Source of the DNA: JAEUNX01 sp034004685
GTDB lineage: Bacteria; Pseudomonadota; Gammaproteobacteria; Burkholderiales; Rhodocyclaceae
DNA length: 38,208 nt
Direction of reading: 5' to 3'
Assembly: GCA_034004685.1 (NCBI GenBank)
Contig: JAVEWG010000034.1
Location: 1 to 38,208, forward strand
The stretch's first letter is position 1. Each line of letters opens with the position of its first letter. Under the pieces are notes generated by a model that searched no databases, was not told the origin of the DNA, and was given only the letters and a program-made list of their open reading frames with translations. The position numbers and the translations under genes are program-made. Below are positions 7,541-15,733 of the stretch, piece by piece.

Positions 7541-8437
7541 TTAGAACTTGCGGTGGGCCACGTAGTCGGCCAGCTCGGCTAAACGCCGGGTGCTGCTGCC
7601 CAGGGGGGCGAGGGCCGCCACCGCGTCGGCGAGCAGGGCTTCGGCCAGATCCCGGGCTTCCACCAGGCCGAGCAGGGATACAAAGGTAGGTTTGTCGTTG
7701 GCCGCATCCTTGCCGGCGGTCTTGCCCAGGGTGGCGGTGTCGGCCTGGGCATCCAGGATGTCGTCCACCACCTGGAACAGCAGCCCCACCCGTTTGGCGT
7801 AAAGGTCCAGGGCGTCCCGGGTGGCGGGGTTCAGCCCGGAGCCGCAGTCGGCCCCGAGGAGTATGGCAGCCCGGATCAGGGCACCGGTCTTGTGGATATG
7901 CATGAACTCCAGTTCGGCGCGGGTCATGGCCTGACCCACCGCCGCCAGGTCGATGGCCTGGCCGCCGGCCATGCCCCGGGAGCCGGCGGCATGGGCCAGG
8001 TGGGCGACCATCGCCAGCTGGCGGTCGGCGCCCACTGCCAGGGGGGCTTCGGCCAGCACCTTGAAGGCCAGGGCCTGGAGGGCGTCGCCCACCAGCAGGG
8101 CGGTGGCCTCGTCGAATTCCACATGTACTGTGGGCTTGCCCCGGCGCAGCACGTCGTCGTCCATGCAGGGCAGATCGTCATGGACCAGGGAATAGGCGTG
8201 GATCAGCTCCACGGCGCAAGCTACATGATCCACCGCTGCCGGATCGGCGCCGGCGACTTCGCCAGCGGCCTGGGCCAGGAGGGGACGGATCCGCTTGCCC
8301 CGCTCCAGAACGGCGTAGCGCATGGCCTCATGGAGGCGCTGGGGCGCTAGCTCGGCGGCGGGCAGATGGCGTTCCAGGGCGGTTTCGGTGCGGGCCTGGA
8401 TGAGGGCCATCCAGCCGGAGAGGTCGCGGCCGGTCAT
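7541..8437 (-). CDS. ispA: Farnesyl (geranyl) diphosphate synthase
   Basis: This 298-residue polyprenyl synthase makes C10/C15 diphosphates from IPP and DMAPP. The first aspartate-rich motif is DDLPCMDDD (Asp87, 88, 93) and the second is DDILD (Asp225, 226, 229); both bind the magnesium-diphosphate substrates. Length and motif spacing fit the bacterial FPP synthase group, whose first motif carries two extra residues (DDxxxxD). The ATG at 8437 overlaps the xseB stop by 4 nt, showing translational coupling, so a longer frame running to 8533 was not chosen. It supplies precursors for quinone side chains and undecaprenyl phosphate. Confidence 0.97.
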   Translation of the reverse strand: MTGRDLSGWMALIQARTETALERHLPAAELAPQRLHEAMRYAVLERGKRIRPLLAQAAGEVAGADPAAVDHVACAVELIHAYSLVHDDLPCMDDDVLRRGKPTVHVEFDEATALLVGDALQALAFKVLAEAPLAVGADRQLAMVAHLAHAAGSRGMAGGQAIDLAAVGQAMTRAELEFMHIHKTGALIRAAILLGADCGSGLNPATRDALDLYAKRVGLLFQVVDDILDAQADTATLGKTAGKDAANDKPTFVSLLGLVEARDLAEALLADAVAALAPLGSSTRRLAELADYVAHRKF

Positions 8438-8676
8438 GGGCCGTTGCCTTCGCCGGAGTTTCCCAGGGGACGAAGCAGGTCGCCGTCCAGCACCCGGATG
8501 CGTTGCTCGGCGGCGGTCAGGGTGTCCTGACACTGCTTGAGTAGCGCGATGCCCCGCTGATAGCGCTCCAGGGCCGTTTCCAGGGCGAGGGGGTCGTTTT
8601 CCATGGCCTGGACGATTCCCTCCAGTTCGGCAAGGGCATCTTCGAAGGAGGCGGGGGGTTTTGCCAGCTTGGCCAT
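8434..8676 (-). CDS. xseB: Exodeoxyribonuclease VII small subunit
   Basis: This 80-residue helical protein has the conserved core FEDALAELEGIVQAMENDPL followed by ALERYQRGIALLKQCQ, diagnostic of XseB, which assembles with XseA to form exonuclease VII for single-strand DNA degradation. The E. coli protein is also 80 residues. A TTG start at 8718 would add 14 residues, but the candidate promoter at 8703-8732 puts the transcript start downstream of that codon, so the ATG at 8676 is preferred. The large subunit gene is not in the window. It is the first gene of xseB-ispA-dxs. Confidence 0.95.
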   Translation of the reverse strand: MAKLAKPPASFEDALAELEGIVQAMENDPLALETALERYQRGIALLKQCQDTLTAAEQRIRVLDGDLLRPLGNSGEGNGP

Positions 8677-8702
8677 GGAGGAAGGTGCTGAGAAAAGAGG
8701 GG

Positions 8703-8732
8703 AAAATAACTGATCCAAGGCTTCCGGGTCAA
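8703..8732 (-). promoter_or_regulatory. Candidate sigma-70 promoter for xseB-ispA-dxs
   Basis: Read on the reverse strand, TTGACC (8727-8732) and TATTTT (8703-8708) are separated by 18 nt. Transcription would begin near 8696, leaving a leader of about 20 nt before the xseB ATG. Confidence 0.4.
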
Positions 8733-8798
8733 ACCGGGGTCGGGTAGGATGTTGCGCTTTTCTGTCCGGATTTCTTGGTCTGAAGGGGAGGTTCGGGG

Positions 8799-9899
8799 GT
8801 GTCTGACATGACTTCCAAGGCGCGGCTCGCTCCGGCGGTTTCTCAACTGCCGGTTTCCTGGTATTTCGACGAGAAAATCTTTGAACTGGAGAAGCGGCTC
8901 CTCTTCGATGCCGGGCCGGGGTACGTGGGTCATGAACTCATGGTGCCCGAAATCGGCAGCTACCGTTCCCTGGAGTGGCTCGACCACGCCAAGCTCCTGA
9001 TCCGCAACGGCACTGGTTTCCACCAGCTGTCCAACGTTTGCCGGCACCGTCAGGCCATCATGCTCCAGGGCAGCGGCCAGGCCGAGCACATCGTCTGTCC
9101 CATTCACCGCTGGACCTACGACCAGGAAGGCACCTTGCTGGGGGCGCCCCATTTTCCCGAGAAGCCTTGCCTCAACCTGAAGCGGGAGCCTCTGGAGGAC
9201 TGGCACGGGCTGCTGTTCAAGGGCCCCCGTTCCGCCAACGCCGACCTGGCGGGCATGCAGGTGGCCACGGAACTGGATTTCTCCGGCTACAAGCTGGAAC
9301 ACGTGGAAATCCACGAGTGCAATTACAACTGGAAGACCTTCATCGAGGTCTATCTGGAGGATTACCACGTGGTGCCCTACCATCCGGGGCTGGGCAATTT
9401 CGTCACCTGCGACGACTTGAGCTGGCAATTCGGCGAATGGTATTCGGTGCAGCGGGTGGGCATCACCAACCTGGCCCGGGCCGGTTCGCCCTCCTATGCC
9501 AAGTGGCACCAGGCGGTGCTGGATTACTACGGCGGGGAGCTGCCCAAGCATGGCGCCATCTGGCTCACCTACTACCCCAACATCATGGTGGAGTGGTATC
9601 CCCATGTGCTGGTGGTGAGCACCCTCATTCCCCAGGACGTGCATAAGACCACCAATGTGGTGGAGTTCTACTATCCCGAGGAGATCGTGGACTTCGAGCC
9701 GGACTTCCTGAAGGCTGAGCAGGCCGCCTACATGGAAACGGCCATCGAGGACGACGACATCGGCGAACGCATGGACCGGGGCCGCATGGCGCTGCTCAAG
9801 GAAGGCCGCAATGAGGTGGGGCCTTACCAGTCCCCCTTCGAGGACGGCATGCAGCACTTCCATGAGTTCTACCGGCGGATCATCGAGCCCCATCTTTGA
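8799..9899 (+). CDS. Rieske [2Fe-2S] ring-hydroxylating oxygenase, catalytic-subunit type
   Basis: A 366-residue soluble protein. The N-terminal Rieske domain binds a 2Fe-2S cluster through Cys81, His83, Cys100 and His103 (CRH and CPIH). The catalytic domain carries the mononuclear iron site: NYNWK followed by Asp188, His190 and His195 in LEDYHVVPYH. All expected ligands are present, so it should be an active oxygenase needing an external reductase. No beta subunit or reductase gene is nearby, so it is not part of a typical aromatic degradation operon. The GTG start at 8799 is supported by GAAGGGGAGG ending 7 nt upstream; the ATG at 8808 is too far. It diverges from xseB-ispA-dxs over a 122-nt gap. 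From memory the gene is conserved at this locus in betaproteobacteria; substrate unknown. Confidence 0.9.
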   Translation: MSDMTSKARLAPAVSQLPVSWYFDEKIFELEKRLLFDAGPGYVGHELMVPEIGSYRSLEWLDHAKLLIRNGTGFHQLSNVCRHRQAIMLQGSGQAEHIVCPIHRWTYDQEGTLLGAPHFPEKPCLNLKREPLEDWHGLLFKGPRSANADLAGMQVATELDFSGYKLEHVEIHECNYNWKTFIEVYLEDYHVVPYHPGLGNFVTCDDLSWQFGEWYSVQRVGITNLARAGSPSYAKWHQAVLDYYGGELPKHGAIWLTYYPNIMVEWYPHVLVVSTLIPQDVHKTTNVVEFYYPEEIVDFEPDFLKAEQAAYMETAIEDDDIGERMDRGRMALLKEGRNEVGPYQSPFEDGMQHFHEFYRRIIEPHL

Positions 9900-9940
9900 G
9901 CGCCTGCTTTCGCTCCGAGGCTTCTTGCCCTGTTTGCAAC

Positions 9941-9968
9941 ACAACGCCGGCTCCAGGGCCGGCGTTGT
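9941..9968. terminator. Hairpin between convergent Rieske and ispH genes
   Basis: An 11-bp perfect stem (ACAACGCCGGC at 9941-9951 with GCCGGCGTTGT at 9958-9968) encloses a 6-nt loop. There is no T-run on either side, so it is probably a modest bidirectional terminator. The rest of 9900-9993 holds nothing recognisable. Confidence 0.6.
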
Positions 9969-9993
9969 CGTTCGGGATGGGCGGCCGCCGGCT

Positions 9994-10932
9994 TTAGCCC
10001 GCCTCCTGCAAGCCCTTGGGCAGGGGGAAGGTCACTTTCTCGATCACCCCGTCCAGGGGGCGCACGTTGCGGGCACCCAGAACCTTGAGGCGGTCGATCA
10101 CCGAGGCCACTAGCACTTCCGGGGCGGAGGCGCCAGCGGTGACGCCAATGCGTTGTTTGCCTTCCAGCCAGCCAGGGTCGATGCCCTCGGCGTTATCCAC
10201 CAGATAGGCCGGCACACCCCGCAGGGCCGCCACTTCCCGCAGCCGGTTGGAGTTGGAGCTGTTGGTGGAGCCCACCACCAGCACCAGGTCCACCTGGGGC
10301 GTCATGAACTTGACGGCGTCCTGGCGGTTTTGGGTGGCGTAGCAGATATCGTCCTTCCTGGGGCCGACGATGGCCGGGAAGCGCGTCTTGAGGGCATCCA
10401 CGATGCCGGCGGCGTCATCCACCGACAGGGTGGTCTGGGTGACGTAAGCAAGCAGCGCCGGATTGGCGACTTGCAGCGCCGCCACGTCCGCCACGGTTTC
10501 CACCAGATGGACGCCGTCCTTCACCTGGCCCATGGTGCCTTCTACCTCGGGGTGGCCCCGGTGGCCGATCATGATGATTTCCCGGCCCTGATCCCGCATC
10601 CGGGCCACTTCCATGTGCACCTTGGTGACCAGGGGGCAGGTGGCGTCGAAGACCGTGAGACCCCGGGCCTCGGCTTCGGCCCGCACTGCCTGGGAGACCC
10701 CGTGGGCGCTGAAGATCACGATGCTGCCGGGGGGGACTTCGTCCAGTTTCTCCACGAAGACCGCGCCCTTGGTCCGCAGGTCATCCACCACGAACTTGTT
10801 ATGCACCACCTCGTGGCGTACGTAAATGGGGGCGCCGAAGCGGGCCAGGGCCTGCTCCACGATCTCAATGGCTCGCTCCACCCCGGCGCAGAAGCCCCGG
10901 GGCTGGGCGAGGAGAACTTCCCGATCACTCAT
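9994..10932 (-). CDS. ispH: 4-hydroxy-3-methylbut-2-enyl diphosphate reductase
   Basis: This 312-residue iron-sulfur enzyme makes IPP and DMAPP in the last MEP-pathway step. The three cluster ligands are Cys15 (GFCAGV), Cys99 (DATCPLV) and Cys197 (DICYATQNRQ). The proton-delivery Glu129 (HPEVEG), His41 and His124 are present, as is the substrate-binding STNSSNSNRL. Length matches the E. coli enzyme (316). It is the last gene of ribF-ileS-lspA-fkpB-ispH, 10 nt after fkpB, and ends facing the Rieske gene. Confidence 0.98.
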   Translation of the reverse strand: MSDREVLLAQPRGFCAGVERAIEIVEQALARFGAPIYVRHEVVHNKFVVDDLRTKGAVFVEKLDEVPPGSIVIFSAHGVSQAVRAEAEARGLTVFDATCPLVTKVHMEVARMRDQGREIIMIGHRGHPEVEGTMGQVKDGVHLVETVADVAALQVANPALLAYVTQTTLSVDDAAGIVDALKTRFPAIVGPRKDDICYATQNRQDAVKFMTPQVDLVLVVGSTNSSNSNRLREVAALRGVPAYLVDNAEGIDPGWLEGKQRIGVTAGASAPEVLVASVIDRLKVLGARNVRPLDGVIEKVTFPLPKGLQEAG

Positions 10933-10942
10933 GCCGGGTGCC

Positions 10943-11371
10943 TCACAGAACGCCGATCACTTCCACCTCGAAGCGGATCGCCTTGCCCGCCAGGGGGTGG
11001 TTGAAGTCGATGAGGGCCGATTGATCGTCGATTTCCCGCACCAGGCCCGGGTAGCGGGAGCCATCGGGAGCGGTGAATTCCATGACGCTCATGGGTTCGA
11101 TCTCTTCGTCGGGCATGTGGGCGCGCTTGACCCGCTCCACCAGGGCCGGGTCGTGGGGGCCGAAGGCTTGTTCCGGCTCCAGCAGGAAGACCTGGCGCTT
11201 GCCCACTTCCACGCCGGCCAGCAGGCGCTCCAGGGCGGGCAGCAATTCGCCGGCGCCCAGCTGAAGGGTGGCGGGGGTGCCTTCGAAGGTGTTGATGAGG
11301 GGGGCGCCGTTGGGGGTGGCAATGCAGTAGTGCAGGGTCACCAGGCTGTCGGGTTGGACGAACTGGGTCAT
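10943..11371 (-). CDS. fkpB: FKBP-type peptidyl-prolyl cis-trans isomerase (SlpA/FkpB)
   Basis: This 142-residue protein belongs to the SlpA branch of FKBP isomerases, which combine a prolyl isomerase fold with an inserted chaperone flap domain. The start SLVTLHYCIATPNGAPLINT and the following LQLGAGELLPALERLLAGV are typical; the ending DFNHPLAGKAIRFEVEV is the signature C-terminus (N-H-P-L-A-G-K). There is no signal peptide, so it acts in the cytoplasm, assisting folding of new proteins. It sits between lspA (10-nt gap) and ispH (10-nt gap), the usual order in beta- and gammaproteobacteria. Confidence 0.96.
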   Translation of the reverse strand: MTQFVQPDSLVTLHYCIATPNGAPLINTFEGTPATLQLGAGELLPALERLLAGVEVGKRQVFLLEPEQAFGPHDPALVERVKRAHMPDEEIEPMSVMEFTAPDGSRYPGLVREIDDQSALIDFNHPLAGKAIRFEVEVIGVL

Positions 11372-11381
11372 GGAGGGATCC

Positions 11382-11861
11382 TCAAGCGGAGACAGTCCGC
11401 GTTGGCCGGAACTGGGCCCAGAGCATCAAGCCCACGCCCAGGGTGATGGCCGAGTCGGCCAGGTTGAAGGCGGGCCAGCCATAGGGGCCCAGGTGGAAAA
11501 ACAGGAAATCCACCACCGCCCCGAAGTTGAGGCGGTCGATCACGTTGCCGATGGCCCCGCCGATGATCAGGGCGAAGGCCAGGGGCTGGAGGGTTTCAGC
11601 CTGGTGGCGGTGGGTGAGCCACCCCATCCAGGCGGAGATGCCCAGGGCCAGGGCCACGAAGAACCAACGCTGCCAGCCGGAGTGGTCCGCCAGGAAGCTG
11701 AAGGCCGCCCCGGGGTTGAAGACCAGCACCAAGTCAAAAAAATCCGTGACCCGGCGGACATCGCCATGGTGGAATTGCCCCAGGACCCAATGTTTGGTGA
11801 GCTGGTCCAGGGCTACCACCAAGGCCGCCAGGGCTAGCCAGAGGAGCAGGCGGGGCTTCAT
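11382..11861 (-). CDS. lspA: Lipoprotein signal peptidase (signal peptidase II)
   Basis: This 159-residue inner-membrane aspartyl protease cleaves prolipoprotein signal peptides after lipidation of the cysteine. Four hydrophobic segments are visible (about 4-22, 62-80, 93-110, 131-150). Conserved blocks are VALDQLTKHW, FNPGAAFSF, GGAIGNVIDR, VVDFL and FNLADSAI; the catalytic pair is expected to be Asp118 and Asp136. Length is typical (about 160-170). It lies 12 nt downstream of ileS, the classic ileS-lspA pairing. LolB encoded later in this window is one predicted substrate. Confidence 0.98.
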   Translation of the reverse strand: MKPRLLLWLALAALVVALDQLTKHWVLGQFHHGDVRRVTDFFDLVLVFNPGAAFSFLADHSGWQRWFFVALALGISAWMGWLTHRHQAETLQPLAFALIIGGAIGNVIDRLNFGAVVDFLFFHLGPYGWPAFNLADSAITLGVGLMLWAQFRPTRTVSA

Positions 11862-11873
11862 GGATGGTGGGTC

Positions 11874-14669
11874 TCAGGCATGGACACGGGCTTCACCGTT
11901 GCCGAACAGGTTGCTGGTGCAGCGGCCGCAAAGCTCCGGGTGCTCGGGATCGTGGCCCACGTCTTCCCGGTAGTGCCAGCATCGGTCGCACTTGGCCTGG
12001 GTCGAGGGGCTGACCTGGATGGACTCTTGCCCCTCGGGCACCTTCAGCAGATTGACCTTGGAGCAGATCAGGACAAAGCGCAGGTCATCCCCCAGGCTGG
12101 CCAGGAGGTCGAAGTTCTCCCCGGCGGCGCCGATCTCAACTTCGGCTTGCAGGGATGAGCCCAGCTTGCCTTCGGCCCGCACTGCTTCGATCTTCTTCAG
12201 GACATCCGCCCGCAGGGCGCGGATCTGCTCCCAGCGGGCCAGGATGGCTTCCTCGCCGGTCTGTTCCGGCACCACATGGAAGCCGTGGAGGATCACGCTG
12301 TCCTCCGGGTCCTGGCCCAGCAGGGTCCAGATTTCCTCGGCGGTGAAGGCCAGGATGGGGGCCATCAGGCGGGTGAGCGCCTGGAGGATGTGCCACAGGG
12401 CGGTCTGGGCCGAGCGGCGGGCCAGGGAGCCGGCGGCGGTGGTGTACAGGCGATCCTTGAGGATGTCCAGATACACCGCCCCCAGGTCCTCGGCGGCGAA
12501 GTTCTGGAGGGCCTGGACCACCCGGTGGAATTCGAAGCGGGCGTAGTCGGCCTCAGCCTGGATTTGTAGCTTGCGGGTCAGGGCCAGGGCGTAGCGGTCA
12601 ATCTCCAGCATGTCGGCCACCGCCACGGCGTGCTGCTGGATGTGGAAATCAGCGGTATTGGCCAGCAGGAAGCGAAGGGTGTTGCGCAGCCGGCGGTACA
12701 CCTCCACCACCCGGTCCAGGATTTCCTTGGAAATACACAGTTCCCCCGAATAATCGGTGCTGGCCACCCACAGGCGCAGGATTTCGGCGCCAAACTTGCC
12801 GGTGACCTCCTGGGGTACCACGGTGTTGCCCAGGGACTTGCTCATCTTGCGGCCGGCGCCGTCCACCGCGAAGCCGTGGGTGAGCAAGGCCTTGTAGGGT
12901 GGATGGCCGTCGATGGCGCAGCCGGTCAGCAGCGATGAGTGGAACCAGCCCCGATGCTGGTCCGAGCCTTCTAGGTAGAGGTCAGCCCGGGGGCCCCGGG
13001 GATGGCCGTCCGGGTGGGAACCCCGCAGCACGTGCCAGTGGGTGGTGCCGGAGTCGAACCACACGTCCAGGGTGTCGCTGATCTTGTCGTACAGGGGGGC
13101 TTCGGCCCCTAGCAGTTCGGCTGGGTCCAGCTTGAACCAGGCTTCGATGCCTGCCTTTTCCACCCGTTGGGCGACTTCTTCCATCAGTTCCACGGTGCGG
13201 GGATGGAGTTCACCGCTTTCCTTGTGGAGGAAGAAGGGGATGGGCACGCCCCAGTTGCGCTGGCGGGAGATGCACCAGTCGGGCCGGTTGGCGATCATGG
13301 CGTGAAGCCGGGGCTGGCCCCAGGCGGGGAAGAACTGGGTGGTTTCCACCCCTTTGAGGGCCTGTTCCCGCAGGCTCGCGCCGGACTTTGGCAGGCTGTC
13401 CATGCCCACGAACCACTGGGCGGTGGCTCGGTAGATCAGGGGCGTCTTGTGGCGCCAGCAGTGCATGTAGCTGTGGCTGATCTTTTCATGGGAGAACAGG
13501 GCGCCCACTTCCTGGAGCTTGTCCACGATCACCGGGTTGGCCTTCCAGATGTGGAGGCCGCCGAAAAAGGGGAGGGTTTCGGCGTACACCCCGTTGCTCT
13601 GCACCGGGGTCAGGATGTCGTCGTTGGTGAAGCCGTTGGCCTTGCAGGAGTTGAAGTCGTCCAGGCCGTAGGCGGGGGCGCAATGGACGATGCCGGTGCC
13701 GGCGTCCAGGCCCACGTAGTCCGCCAGGAAGACTGGCGCGGCCCGCTCATAGAGGGGGTGGCGGAAGGCGATCCGCTCCAGCTTGGCGCCAGGGGCAGTC
13801 GCCAGCACCTGGCCCCCCAGGCCGAAGCGCTTGAGGCTGGCTTCCACCAGTTCGGCGGCCAGCACCAGCAGGCCCTTGGGGGTCTGGACCAGGGCGTAGG
13901 TATGTTCGGGGTGAACGTTCAAGGCCTGGTTGGCAGGGATGGTCCACGGGGTGGTGGTCCAGATTACCGCGAAGGTCCGGGTGGGCAGGGCGGTCAGGCC
14001 GAAGGCAGCGGCCAGCTTTTCCGGTTCGCCGCAGGGGAAGCCCACGTCCACTGCCGGGCTCTGCTTGTCGGCATACTCCACCTCGGCTTCGGCCAGGGCC
14101 GAACCGCAGTCGAAGCACCAGTTCACCGGCTTGAGGCCCTTGAACACGTAACCGGCCTGGGTCATCTGGGCCAGGGCGCGGATCTGGTTGGCCTCGTTGG
14201 CAAAATCCATGGTGCGGTAGGGGTTGTCCCAGTCCCCCAGCACCCCCAGGCGGATGAAGTCGGCTTTCTGGGTCTCGATCTGCTCGGCGGCGTAGGTCCG
14301 GCAAAGCGCTCGCACCTGGTCGGCGGGCAGGTTCTTGCCGTGGGTCACTTCCACCTTGTGCTCGATGGGCAGGCCGTGGCAGTCCCAGCCGGGCACATAG
14401 GGGGCATCGAAGCCGGCCATGGTCTTGGCCCGGACGATGATGTCCTTGAGGATCTTGTTCAGGGCGTGGCCGATGTGGATGGCCCCGTTGGCATAGGGAG
14501 GGCCGTCGTGGAGGATGAACTTGGGCCGGCCGGCGCTGGCCTGGCGAATCTTCTGGTAGAGCTTCTTCCTCTGCCAGTCGGCCACCCAGGCGGGCTCCCG
14601 CTTGGCCAGGTCGCCCCGCATGGGAAAGGGGGTGTCGGGGAGGTTGAGGGTCTTGCGGTAATCGGCCAT
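11874..14669 (-). CDS. ileS: Isoleucyl-tRNA synthetase
   Basis: This 931-residue class I synthetase charges tRNA-Ile, with an editing domain for misactivated valine. The HIGH motif is at 65-68 (PPYANGAIHIGHALN) and KMSKS at 608-612 (GRKMSKSLGN). The C-terminal zinc finger has Cys894, Cys897, Cys914 and Cys917 (CDRCW and CGRC), as in the E. coli-type enzyme (938 residues). The ATG at 14669 (MADYRKTLNLP) fits homologues; a TTG at 14714 inside ribF would add 15 unlikely residues. It lies 13 nt after ribF. A pseudomonic acid-sensitive bacterial type is expected from length and the zinc finger. Confidence 0.98.
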   Translation of the reverse strand: MADYRKTLNLPDTPFPMRGDLAKREPAWVADWQRKKLYQKIRQASAGRPKFILHDGPPYANGAIHIGHALNKILKDIIVRAKTMAGFDAPYVPGWDCHGLPIEHKVEVTHGKNLPADQVRALCRTYAAEQIETQKADFIRLGVLGDWDNPYRTMDFANEANQIRALAQMTQAGYVFKGLKPVNWCFDCGSALAEAEVEYADKQSPAVDVGFPCGEPEKLAAAFGLTALPTRTFAVIWTTTPWTIPANQALNVHPEHTYALVQTPKGLLVLAAELVEASLKRFGLGGQVLATAPGAKLERIAFRHPLYERAAPVFLADYVGLDAGTGIVHCAPAYGLDDFNSCKANGFTNDDILTPVQSNGVYAETLPFFGGLHIWKANPVIVDKLQEVGALFSHEKISHSYMHCWRHKTPLIYRATAQWFVGMDSLPKSGASLREQALKGVETTQFFPAWGQPRLHAMIANRPDWCISRQRNWGVPIPFFLHKESGELHPRTVELMEEVAQRVEKAGIEAWFKLDPAELLGAEAPLYDKISDTLDVWFDSGTTHWHVLRGSHPDGHPRGPRADLYLEGSDQHRGWFHSSLLTGCAIDGHPPYKALLTHGFAVDGAGRKMSKSLGNTVVPQEVTGKFGAEILRLWVASTDYSGELCISKEILDRVVEVYRRLRNTLRFLLANTADFHIQQHAVAVADMLEIDRYALALTRKLQIQAEADYARFEFHRVVQALQNFAAEDLGAVYLDILKDRLYTTAAGSLARRSAQTALWHILQALTRLMAPILAFTAEEIWTLLGQDPEDSVILHGFHVVPEQTGEEAILARWEQIRALRADVLKKIEAVRAEGKLGSSLQAEVEIGAAGENFDLLASLGDDLRFVLICSKVNLLKVPEGQESIQVSPSTQAKCDRCWHYREDVGHDPEHPELCGRCTSNLFGNGEARVHA

Positions 14670-14682
14670 GGTGGTCGGAGCT

Positions 14683-15627
14683 TCAATCAAGGGTGGGGAT
14701 GGGGTTGACGGCAAAGTAGGCTCGGGTGGCGTCCACGTCCCGCCCGATCTGGGCGGTGAGGGCGTCCAGGGAGGCGTACTTTTCCTCGTCCCGCAACTTG
14801 TGGTGGAAATGGATCCGCAGATGGGCGCCGTAGAGGTCGCCGGAGTAATCCAGCAGATTGACTTCCAGGGTGGCCCGGCCGGCGTTGGTGACGGTGGGGC
14901 GCACGCCGATGCTGGCGGCCCCGATCCGGCGCCGAGGCCCCACGCCCTCCACGCTCACCGCGTAAATTCCGCAAAGGGCCGGGCGGCGGTGCTTGAGCTG
15001 GATGTTGGCGGTGGGAAAGCCGATGGTGCGGCCGATCTTGTCCCCATGGAGCACCCGGCCGGCGATGCTGTAGGGGCGGCCCAGCAGACGGGCAGCGTGA
15101 GCCATGTCGCCCTCGGCCAAGGCGGCCCGCACGGCTGAGCTGGAAACCCGCTCGCCAGCCACGTCCAGGGTGTGCATGGCTTCCACGTGGAAGCCGAATC
15201 GGGCGCCGGCGCTTTGCAGGAGGGCGAAATCCCCGGTGCGGCCCTTGCCGAAGCGAAAGTCGTCGCCAATGAAAATATGCCGGGTTTGCAGGCCCTGGAC
15301 CAGCAGGCGGCTGATGAAATCCTCGGCGGTGAGGCTGGCAAAGCGTTTGTCGAAGCGGCAGACGTGGACCCGGTCCACGCCGGCGGCTTCCAGCAGCAGC
15401 AGCTTTTCCCGCAGGGTGGCCAGGCGGGCGGGGGCGTCGGCTGGCGCGAAGAACTCCCGGGGGTGGGGCTCGAAGGTGAGCACGACCGCCGGCAGGCCGC
15501 AAGCCTGGGCTTTTTCCCGCAGCAACTTGAGCAGTGCCTGGTGGCCCAGATGTACCCCATCGAAGTTGCCGATGGTGAGCACCGAGCCCTTTGCTGCGAG
15601 CGCTGGAATGTCCCGAGAAACCTGCAT
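14683..15627 (-). CDS. ribF: Bifunctional riboflavin kinase / FAD synthetase
   Basis: This 314-residue enzyme phosphorylates riboflavin to FMN and adenylylates FMN to FAD. The N-terminal nucleotidyltransferase domain carries GNFDGVHLGHQ (20-30) and SSSAVR (162-167); the C-terminal kinase domain has GRTIGFPTAN (199-208) and later GVRPTV. Length matches E. coli RibF (313). It is the first gene of ribF-ileS-lspA-fkpB-ispH and has a consensus TATAAT 22 nt upstream of its start. No FMN riboswitch was recognised. Confidence 0.98.
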   Translation of the reverse strand: MQVSRDIPALAAKGSVLTIGNFDGVHLGHQALLKLLREKAQACGLPAVVLTFEPHPREFFAPADAPARLATLREKLLLLEAAGVDRVHVCRFDKRFASLTAEDFISRLLVQGLQTRHIFIGDDFRFGKGRTGDFALLQSAGARFGFHVEAMHTLDVAGERVSSSAVRAALAEGDMAHAARLLGRPYSIAGRVLHGDKIGRTIGFPTANIQLKHRRPALCGIYAVSVEGVGPRRRIGAASIGVRPTVTNAGRATLEVNLLDYSGDLYGAHLRIHFHHKLRDEEKYASLDALTAQIGRDVDATRAYFAVNPIPTLD

Positions 15628-15648
15628 GAGCGCCTGGAAAAAAGCGCG

Positions 15649-15654
15649 ATTATA
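15649..15654 (-). promoter_or_regulatory. Consensus -10 box of the ribF operon promoter
   Basis: TATAAT is read on the reverse strand, 22 nt before the ribF ATG. No good -35 hexamer lies 16-18 nt upstream, where the sequence is the hairpin at 15659-15682; activator help or an extended contact may be needed. Confidence 0.5.
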
Positions 15655-15658
15655 GCGG

Positions 15659-15682
15659 GAAAGGGGCTGGTCGGCCCCTTCC
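15659..15682 (-). terminator. Weak hairpin between amiC and ribF
   Basis: A 7-bp stem (15661-15667 with 15674-15680), extended by one G-U and one G-C pair in the reverse transcript, is followed by TTT. It lies 51 nt past the amiC stop and overlaps the expected -35 region of ribF, so ending amiC transcription and starting ribF may interfere. Confidence 0.4.
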
Positions 15683-15733
15683 GGCGTCAGCCCTTGTCCT
15701 TACGGACGGTAGGGTTTGGTGGAAATCCCGCCC

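Noticed and set aside
6119..7582. Long forward frame opposite dxs
   Set aside because: Low-complexity Gly/His/Val-rich translation exactly opposite a clear dxs gene; no start signal or domain.
13167..14708. 513-codon forward frame opposite ileS
   Set aside because: Same shadow behaviour; the ileS motifs on the other strand are unambiguous.
14670..15658. FMN riboswitch or T-box leader in front of ribF or ileS
   Set aside because: The spaces upstream of ribF and ileS are too short, and no conserved riboswitch core or T-box sequence is visible.
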